DNA from: an uncultured Collinsella sp. | Lineage (GTDB): Bacteria > Actinomycetota > Coriobacteriia > Coriobacteriales > Coriobacteriaceae | Assembly (NCBI GenBank): GCA_959599095.1 | Contig: CAUGGC010000041.1 | Location: 1-12,326 of the forward strand | Reading direction: 5' to 3' | DNA: 12,326 nucleotides | Shown: positions 7,736 through 12,326 of the stretch, piece by piece | Numbering within the stretch: the stretch's first letter is position 1 | Layout: each line of letters begins with the position of its first letter | Program-made: the position numbers and the translations under genes | Notes under the pieces: generated by a model | Databases searched by the model: none | What the model was told of the DNA's origin: nothing | Seen by the model: the letters and a program-made list of their open reading frames with translations, nothing else

Positions 7736-8116
7736 GTGGACATCATCCTATCCAATTCGAGCGACAAGCCCATCTACGAGCAAATAGCCTCGCAAGTCAA
7801 AGCCCAGATCCTTTCGGGCGCACTCGCTGCGGGAGCCAAACTCCCCAGCATCCGTGCACTCGCGAGCGATCTTGGTGTGAGTGTCATCACCACCAAGCGC
7901 GCTTACGCCGACCTGGAGCAACTCGGCTTTATCTGCACTGTGCAGGGCAAGGGCTGTTTTGTCGCCGAGGGCAACCAAGAGCTCTTGCGCGAAAACCAGC
8001 TCTGCCATATCGAAGAGCTACTTGCGAAAGCGGCGAGCCAAGCCGAAGCTCTGGGCGTCACGCGCGGCAAACTACACGAGATGCTCGACCTTGTAGCCCC
8101 CGAAACCATGCAGTAA
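7736..8116 (+). CDS. GntR family transcriptional regulator, YtrA subfamily
   Basis: This short 126-residue regulator has an N-terminal winged helix-turn-helix: PIYEQIASQVKAQILSG (12-28), LPSIRALASDLGVSVITTKRAY (36-57) and the wing VQGKGCFV (69-76). A C-terminal tail of only about 50 residues, mostly helical, follows. That size and the lack of a ligand-binding domain define the YtrA group, whose members repress adjacent ABC transporter genes. The start is GTG, supported by CTAAGGAG 5 nt upstream and by agreement with the family N-terminus. The ABC ATPase gene begins 23 bp after its stop. The promoter region carries phased repeats suited to autorepression. Confidence 0.93.
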   Translation: MDIILSNSSDKPIYEQIASQVKAQILSGALAAGAKLPSIRALASDLGVSVITTKRAYADLEQLGFICTVQGKGCFVAEGNQELLRENQLCHIEELLAKAASQAEALGVTRGKLHEMLDLVAPETMQ

Positions 8117-8139
8117 CCATCTGCAAGAAAGGCTATGCC

Positions 8140-9021
8140 ATGCAAACCTTGCTAGAACTCAAAGGTGTATCGCGCCGCGTGAGCGACCGCTTTTCGCTAC
8201 GCGATGTCACGCTTGCCGTAGAGCCCGGCCAGATCGTCGGCTTTGTGGGCGCAAACGGCGCCGGCAAGACAACGACCATTCGCGCCGCGCTCGGGCTTAT
8301 AAAGCTCGATGCCGGCGAGGTGCACCTGTTTGGGCAGTGCTATGGCGCCGACGCGCCCGACGAGACTCAGCGCCACCTGCGCTCCCGCATCGGCCTCGTC
8401 CTGGACACGTGTCCCTTCCCCTCCACGCTCAAGGTGGGCCAGGTCGAGAGGCTCGTAGGCCCGGCATACCCCACGTGGAGCTGCGAAACGTTCGCCGGAT
8501 TCATCGACCGATTTGGCCTCGATCCCAAGACAAAGGTCAAGGACCTCTCCCGCGGCATGGGCATGAAGCTGCAGCTCGCCTGTGCGCTCAGCCACAATGC
8601 CAAGCTGCTCGTTTTGGACGAAGCCACCGCAGGCCTTGATCCCATGGCGCGCGAGAAACTGCTCGACGAGTTGCTTGCCTTTGTCGCCAACGGCCAGCAC
8701 AGCGTGCTGCTCTCGAGCCACATTACATCCGACCTCGATCGCACTGCCGACCGCGTCATCTGCATCGATAACGGCTCGATTGTGTTTGACCTGCCGCGCG
8801 AGGACATTACCGACCGAGCCGGCATCGCCCACTGCACCCAAGCACAGGCGTCCGAGCTCATGGCTTGCGTCGAAGGCGCCCGTGCCGCCCACCACGCCTA
8901 TAGCGTGGACGTGCTCGTGCCCAACCGTCGCGATGTGCTCGAGGCCTTCCCCGAGATTCCCTGCGACCGGGCAACCATTGATGACTATCTTCGCCTCATG
9001 CTGAAAGGGGCTTCGAAATGA
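8140..9021 (+). CDS. ABC transporter ATP-binding protein (YtrB/PmtA/BcrA-like)
   Basis: The 293-residue ATPase has Walker A GANGAGKTT (37-45), the signature LSRGM (136-140, in place of LSGGQ), Walker B LLVLDEATAGLDP (156-168) and the H-loop segment SSHI near residue 195. The usual Q-loop glutamine is replaced by LDTCPF around Asp89, as is common in this exporter group. A C-terminal extension of about 70 residues after the nucleotide-binding fold is typical of type-2 exporter ATPases. I chose the ATG at 8140 for its AAGAAAGG 7 nt upstream and its fit to the conserved N-terminus, although the frame stays open far upstream. Its TGA overlaps the permease ATG by 4 bp (ATGA), indicating translational coupling. 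Confidence 0.94.
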   Translation: MQTLLELKGVSRRVSDRFSLRDVTLAVEPGQIVGFVGANGAGKTTTIRAALGLIKLDAGEVHLFGQCYGADAPDETQRHLRSRIGLVLDTCPFPSTLKVGQVERLVGPAYPTWSCETFAGFIDRFGLDPKTKVKDLSRGMGMKLQLACALSHNAKLLVLDEATAGLDPMAREKLLDELLAFVANGQHSVLLSSHITSDLDRTADRVICIDNGSIVFDLPREDITDRAGIAHCTQAQASELMACVEGARAAHHAYSVDVLVPNRRDVLEAFPEIPCDRATIDDYLRLMLKGASK

Positions 9022-9716
9022 AACGCGCCTTTATGTCTGAGCTCGCCATCGTCCGCACGCTTGTCCCGAGCATTGCGGGAGTCGGCCTGTTCATCTTCGT
9101 CGTACTGACCCTCGCCAACGCATCGGATGGCGATTCTGGTATGAGCGCCGGCGCCTGCGCGGTCAGTGCCATGTCGCCCATCATAATCATGAACTCGCTA
9201 GCTGGCTACGATAACCAAAACGGCTGGGAACGTTATCGAGCAACGTTGCCCTTCTCGCGCAAAGACATTATTTGCGCACGCTACCTGTGCATCGTTGTCT
9301 TCTCGGTCGTCATGGCATGCGCGGCTACGCTTCTGAACATCCTCGCCCTTCCGCTCTTCGACCCCATGGGCATCCCTTCGACATGCCAGACGATCTTTGA
9401 AATCGCAACCGCCTCGGCGGCATCGATGCTCATCTCCCTCATGATGGTATTCTTGACACAGCCGCTGTTCTTCCGGTTTGGACACATGGAGGCGCTGCGC
9501 CTATCCCTTGGCCTGTTTGCCCTGTTTGGCTGCGGCACCATGGCAATGCTGAGTTCCTCCAACCCCATCAGCAACTGGCTCATGTCGATTGCCGGGGCGA
9601 ATCCCGATCCTGCCGTTCTTAGCTGTCTGTGTGCAGGCATCGCCGTACTTGCCCTCGCGCTATGTGCAATCAGCTGCACCGTCAGCACCAAGGTTTATCG
9701 AGTACGCGATCTGTAG
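9018..9716 (+). CDS. ABC-2 type transporter permease
   Basis: The 232-residue protein has about six hydrophobic segments. A conserved loop between helices 2 and 3 contains NGWERYRATLPFSRKDI (68-84). That pattern (D-x-x-x-G-W-x-x-Y-x-x-x-L-P-x-S-R-x-x-I) marks ABC-2 permeases such as PmtB, which export small amphipathic peptides, and relatives encoded next to YtrA-like regulators. The ribosome binding site AAAGGGG lies inside the ATPase gene, and the start overlaps its stop. It should form the membrane half of an exporter with the upstream ATPase. Substrate is unknown; antimicrobial or amphipathic peptide export or envelope-stress defence is plausible from related systems only. No clear terminator follows in the 90 bp before the convergent ClC gene. 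Confidence 0.88.
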   Translation: MKRAFMSELAIVRTLVPSIAGVGLFIFVVLTLANASDGDSGMSAGACAVSAMSPIIIMNSLAGYDNQNGWERYRATLPFSRKDIICARYLCIVVFSVVMACAATLLNILALPLFDPMGIPSTCQTIFEIATASAASMLISLMMVFLTQPLFFRFGHMEALRLSLGLFALFGCGTMAMLSSSNPISNWLMSIAGANPDPAVLSCLCAGIAVLALALCAISCTVSTKVYRVRDL

Positions 9717-9806
9717 CCACGCGTGTCTCAATCCACGAAGGACGCGATCGCCGCCCCTCCCCGTAAATCCGTGACAAATGGCATATCCCCAGCGTGAGCC
9801 ACCGTA

Positions 9807-11096
9807 CTACTTGCGCAGCGGCTTGGGCAGCGGAATGCCGGCGGCGATGGCGGCGGCGATAATCATACAGACGATGCCTTTGAGCGGGAAGCACATGAGC
9901 AGCAGGCCCACGACCATAACGGGCTGGCGCATGACCGCACCCATCGTCGAGGCTGTGCAGACGGCGACGCAAAAGACCGGATCGGCACCGGTGAGGATAG
10001 CAAGGCCATAGCCCAGGCTTACGCCCGAGAAGATAACCGGGAAGAAGTGGCCGCCGCGCCAACCAAGATTGATGAGGGCGGGCGTCAGCATGGCCTTAAC
10101 GAGACCGGTCGCGATAAGCACGCCGGCGGGAATGGTCAGATAGGTTTCCATGAGCACGTCGGCCTGGGTCTCGCCGGCAAACATGGTATAGGGCAGGACC
10201 GTACCACAGATGGCGAGCGCCAGCCCGGCTAGCATGGCCTTGACGACAGGACGCTCCCCTATTGCATGAGCAAGCGCTTCGCTTGCATGCTCGGAGACAA
10301 AGTACAGCCAACCGCATACGGTACCGACCAACGCCAGCGGAATGAGCCAGACAAGTTCCAGGTTGCCCACCTCGGCGGACTCGAACCTGGGCATGCCCAT
10401 GCCGCCGCCCACAAGCTGGCCAAGCAGCAGGTAGGCACCCAGACCGCCGGCAATCGCAATGCCGTAGACCACGGTCTTTTGCGCCTTGGGCAGCTTGATG
10501 GTGATCTCATCGGATGCGGGGTCCTCGTCGCCGTCGGCGCTACCGGCGAGCGGCGCCACAAAGCCAAACACGGGCGCGGTAAAGAGCGCCGTCAGGGCAG
10601 CCTGGGTACCCAGCAGCGTGAGCTGTCTAAACTCGGCGCCAAAGCGGCGCATGCGGTCGCCGACCCAGCTGCACAGACCCGCGATAACGCCGGTCAGGCC
10701 GGCCTCCGGTCCAATACTTCCGCCAAACAGCAGCGGCAGCAATGCCGCGAGCGAAAGCTTGCCCAGATTGTCATACGGGTAGCGTCCGTCTTGTTTGACC
10801 TTGGCCATCACCTGGTTGAGGTCATCGGTCTTGGTGCCCGTAAGCTTTTCGTACAGACCGATCAGCAGGCCGCCCAGCAAGCAGACGAAAAACGGGTACG
10901 GCAAAAAACCGAACGGACCGCTCGCGAGCTCGGGCGAAGCGACGCCCAGCGCGTGCGGAATCTCGGTCCACAGATAGTCGATGCCGTGCTCCATCGCAAA
11001 GAAGAACAGCCAGACCGCGGCGCCTGCGAACGCACCGGTCACGGCAACGCTCACTAAAAACAGCGCACGGTTTTTGGGTTTTGCAAGACTATTCAT
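9807..11096 (-). CDS. ClC-type chloride channel/transporter homologue (YfeO-like branch)
   Basis: This 429-residue polytopic protein keeps ClC architecture: GGSIGPEAGL (125-134) corresponds to the G-x-x-G-P motif at the start of helix F, and WRGGHFFPVIF (346-356) to the GxFxP selectivity motif. The first-helix motif GSGIP is not present. The position of the external gating glutamate (G-R-E-G-P in E. coli ClcA) reads Ile128 here, and a Glu follows the Pro at 131. The central loop near residues 186-200 is acidic (GDEDPASDE). GGGAGGA lies 4 nt before the ATG. It is a single gene with its own -10 box, convergent to the ABC operon. Ion selectivity and coupling are uncertain; anion transport is the family role. 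Confidence 0.88.
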   Translation of the reverse strand: MNSLAKPKNRALFLVSVAVTGAFAGAAVWLFFFAMEHGIDYLWTEIPHALGVASPELASGPFGFLPYPFFVCLLGGLLIGLYEKLTGTKTDDLNQVMAKVKQDGRYPYDNLGKLSLAALLPLLFGGSIGPEAGLTGVIAGLCSWVGDRMRRFGAEFRQLTLLGTQAALTALFTAPVFGFVAPLAGSADGDEDPASDEITIKLPKAQKTVVYGIAIAGGLGAYLLLGQLVGGGMGMPRFESAEVGNLELVWLIPLALVGTVCGWLYFVSEHASEALAHAIGERPVVKAMLAGLALAICGTVLPYTMFAGETQADVLMETYLTIPAGVLIATGLVKAMLTPALINLGWRGGHFFPVIFSGVSLGYGLAILTGADPVFCVAVCTASTMGAVMRQPVMVVGLLLMCFPLKGIVCMIIAAAIAAGIPLPKPLRK

Positions 11097-11135
11097 CGGG
11101 TCCTCCCGCGGTCAAAATCGACAAGGATACGTTTT

Positions 11136-11141
11136 ATTGTA
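11136..11141 (-). promoter_or_regulatory. Candidate -10 box for the ClC gene
   Basis: On the minus strand TACAAT followed by AA ends 39 nt before the ATG. It matches the box seen before ung and prfC. No good -35 lies at 16-18 nt (the sequence there is GGCTCGT). Confidence 0.35.
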
Positions 11142-11167
11142 GGGCGAGCGTTGCCCGAACGAGCCAA

Positions 11168-11186
11168 CCGTCTGCGCCGCAAACGG
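11168..11186 (-). terminator. Hairpin downstream of the LOG gene, possible terminator
   Basis: In minus-strand RNA, CCGUUUGC and GCAGACGG form an 8-bp stem with one G-U pair and a 3-nt GGC loop. It starts 36 nt after the LOG stop and precedes the ClC -10 box. The following UUGGCUCGUU is only moderately U-rich, so termination efficiency is uncertain. Confidence 0.4.
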
Positions 11187-11221
11187 CACCATTGGGAGTC
11201 ATAGTGGGGCAGGCTCAAGAC

Positions 11222-11755
11222 TTATCCGTTAATAATCGAGGCAATCTCGCGCAAATCGTCGGCAAAGTAGATGCCGTGCTGGCGCCTCGGGCTCGAAAGC
11301 CCCTTATCAATCATGTGCCCGAGCAGCGCCTTGAGGTCGTTGTAGTAACCGTCCAGGTTATACAGGATGCATGGCGCACTCAGATGACCCAGTGACACGG
11401 CCGACATGACCTCGGCAATCTCCTCGAGCGTGCCCGTGCCACCCGGGAAGGCGATGAACGCGTCACCGAGCTCAATCATCTTGGCCTTGCGCTCGGCCAT
11501 ATCGCTCGTCACGATGAGGTCGTCGATGCCATCGTGCTGAAACTCGGCCTCGATAAAAAAGCTCGGCTCCACGCCCGTCACATGACCGCCAGCATCGAGT
11601 ACGCTATCGGCGAGCGCACCCATCAGGCCCGATTTGGACCCGCCGTATACCAGCGCGTGCCCGTTAGAGCCAATCCAGTTGCCCAGCTCTTGCACCGCAG
11701 GCAAAAATGCTGGGTCGTTACCAACGCTGGCGCCCAGGTATACCGTGATGTTCAT
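11222..11755 (-). CDS. LOG family protein (TIGR00730), cytokinin-riboside-phosphate phosphoribohydrolase-like
   Basis: The 177-residue Rossmann-type protein contains GGSKSGLMG (38-46), ERK (88-90) and PGGTGTLEE (104-112). The last is the diagnostic PGGxGTxxE motif of LOG enzymes, which cleave N6-modified AMP to a free base and ribose 5-phosphate. In most bacteria the physiological role is unknown or is general nucleotide 5'-monophosphate hydrolysis. The frame is open further upstream, but the ATG at 11755 gives the conserved N-terminus (MNITVYLGAS) and has GAGGGGGG about 7 nt upstream. It lies 37 bp behind the potassium-channel gene on the same strand and probably shares its transcript. Confidence 0.92.
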   Translation of the reverse strand: MNITVYLGASVGNDPAFLPAVQELGNWIGSNGHALVYGGSKSGLMGALADSVLDAGGHVTGVEPSFFIEAEFQHDGIDDLIVTSDMAERKAKMIELGDAFIAFPGGTGTLEEIAEVMSAVSLGHLSAPCILYNLDGYYNDLKALLGHMIDKGLSSPRRQHGIYFADDLREIASIING

Positions 11756-11792
11756 ATGCAATCCCCCCTCATCGTGACGCGCGGCGCCCGTT

Positions 11793-12218
11793 CTAGCGTT
11801 GGCGGCGGCGATATTCGCGCACACGGCGCGACAGGTCGGCGAGCTCGTCACGATCGAGCTCTTCCAAATGCTCAAGATCGTCCATAAAGCGCACCATGGT
11901 GTCCTTTTGGCGCAGCTTGATGAGCGTATTGCAGTAGTTCACCGCCACACCCGTGAGCATGGCGATGTAGAAGATGCTGATGACGCTCAGGACGACGGTA
12001 ATCGCGCGGGCAACCGGCGTCTCGGCCGGAATATCGCCGAAGCCGATCGTCGACACGGTCTCAAAGCTAAACCACAGGCCGTCGCCAAACGTTAGGGTCG
12101 TGGGCTCGGACAGCCAGACGGCCGTCGAGCACAGCAGATAGAACACAAGAAACAGGCCCGTGATGCGCGCAAAGCCAGCCTGGCGCAACACGTCGGCAAG
12201 CGTCCTCAACTTGTTCAT
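11793..12218 (-). CDS. Two-transmembrane potassium channel-like protein
   Basis: The 141-residue protein has two hydrophobic helices (about residues 18-36 and 70-92) flanking a pore helix and the filter sequence TVSTIGFGDI, with TIGFGD at 57-62. That is the ion_trans_2 (KcsA-like) potassium selectivity signature, functioning as a tetramer in the membrane. The C-terminal 45 residues are highly charged and probably helical (DDLEHLEELDRDELADLSRR), with no RCK nucleotide-binding domain. I chose the ATG at 12218, which has AAAAGGGG 5 nt upstream. A GTG 30 bp earlier lacks a site and would leave only 11 nt after the -10 box. It is the first gene of a likely pair with the LOG gene. Confidence 0.9.
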   Translation of the reverse strand: MNKLRTLADVLRQAGFARITGLFLVFYLLCSTAVWLSEPTTLTFGDGLWFSFETVSTIGFGDIPAETPVARAITVVLSVISIFYIAMLTGVAVNYCNTLIKLRQKDTMVRFMDDLEHLEELDRDELADLSRRVREYRRRQR

Positions 12219-12259
12219 CGCGACCCCTTTTCCCAGACGCCCAATCACATTCGCTCGTT

Positions 12260-12265
12260 ATTGTC
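12260..12265 (-). promoter_or_regulatory. Candidate -10 box for the potassium-channel gene
   Basis: On the minus strand GACAAT followed by AA ends 41 nt before the ATG at 12218. The -35 position, 17 nt upstream, falls inside the right copy of the terminal repeat (around GTCCC) and does not match TTGACA. Confidence 0.3.
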
Positions 12266-12271
12266 CCACAC

Positions 12272-12326
12272 CCGGCACTTGGGGACGTTCCTTTTAATAT
12301 GAGCAGGACATTGTCAAGAGGCAAAA
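12272..12326 (-). repeat. Right arm of 55-bp terminal inverted repeat
   Basis: This is the inverted copy of 8-62 with one mismatch (12281). It runs to the last base of the window. It lies 6 bp upstream of the potassium-channel -10 box. The repeat may continue beyond the end of the window, and its true length cannot be seen. Confidence 0.9.

Noticed and set aside
7675..8139. Upstream extension of the ABC ATPase frame by 155 codons
   Set aside because: The extension covers the GntR gene in another frame and the promoter region. The ATG at 8140 has its own ribosome binding site and begins the conserved ATPase N-terminus.
9717..9806. Terminator between the convergent ABC permease and ClC genes
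   Set aside because: Only 4-bp dyads such as CGTG/CACG are visible, with no U-run on either strand; I see no convincing terminator here.
12067..12324. Minus-strand open frame starting inside the right terminal repeat
   Set aside because: It overlaps the potassium-channel gene in another frame, begins at a non-ATG codon in a repeat at the window edge, has no ribosome binding site, and its product matches nothing I recognise.

Overview
This 12.3-kb window is GC-rich and densely coded, with strong AAGGAG-type ribosome binding sites and short intergenic gaps. Gene content and codon use fit a gut actinobacterium of the Coriobacteriia (Collinsella-like). That placement is inference from style and gene neighbourhood; no rRNA or other marker gene is present. 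No transposase, integrase, phage, CRISPR, tRNA or rRNA is visible. Most content is ordinary chromosomal gene stock: transport, translation and DNA repair.

Layout. A 55-bp repeat (8-62) opens the window, and its inverted copy (12272-12326) closes it. Between them, left to right: a MATE efflux pump (+); a LysR regulator (-) divergent from an EamA/DMT permease (+); uracil-DNA glycosylase ung (+), which ends at a shared bidirectional terminator; an SDR oxidoreductase (-) cotranscribed behind a queuosine-precursor (VUT/YhhQ-type) transporter (-), whose leader carries a promoter and a pseudoknot-capable hairpin; peptide chain release factor 3 prfC (-); a divergent operator-rich region; a YtrA-type GntR regulator, ABC ATPase and ABC-2 permease operon (+), resembling staphylococcal PmtRAB or Bacillus Ytr modules; a ClC-type chloride channel homologue (-); a LOG-family nucleotide phosphoribohydrolase (-); and a two-TM potassium-channel-like protein (-).

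How the parts relate. Three units look like real regulatory or functional modules. (1) LysR/EamA is a divergent regulator-target pair. (2) The queuosine transporter and SDR form a two-gene operon with a possible preQ1-type riboswitch. (3) GntR/ABC/permease is a self-regulated export or stress operon with 20-bp-phased operator repeats. Several other genes (ung, prfC, the ClC homologue, the K+ channel) share a [T/G]ACAATA box 35-48 nt upstream of the chosen start codon, probably the -10 element of simple promoters.

Most interesting for follow-up: the putative queuosine-leader riboswitch and its SDR partner, the ClC homologue that lacks the gating glutamate, the phased operators and nested inverted repeats at 7606-7713, and the terminal inverted repeat. 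The terminal repeat probably marks a dispersed genomic element at which the assembly broke, not a transposon end.
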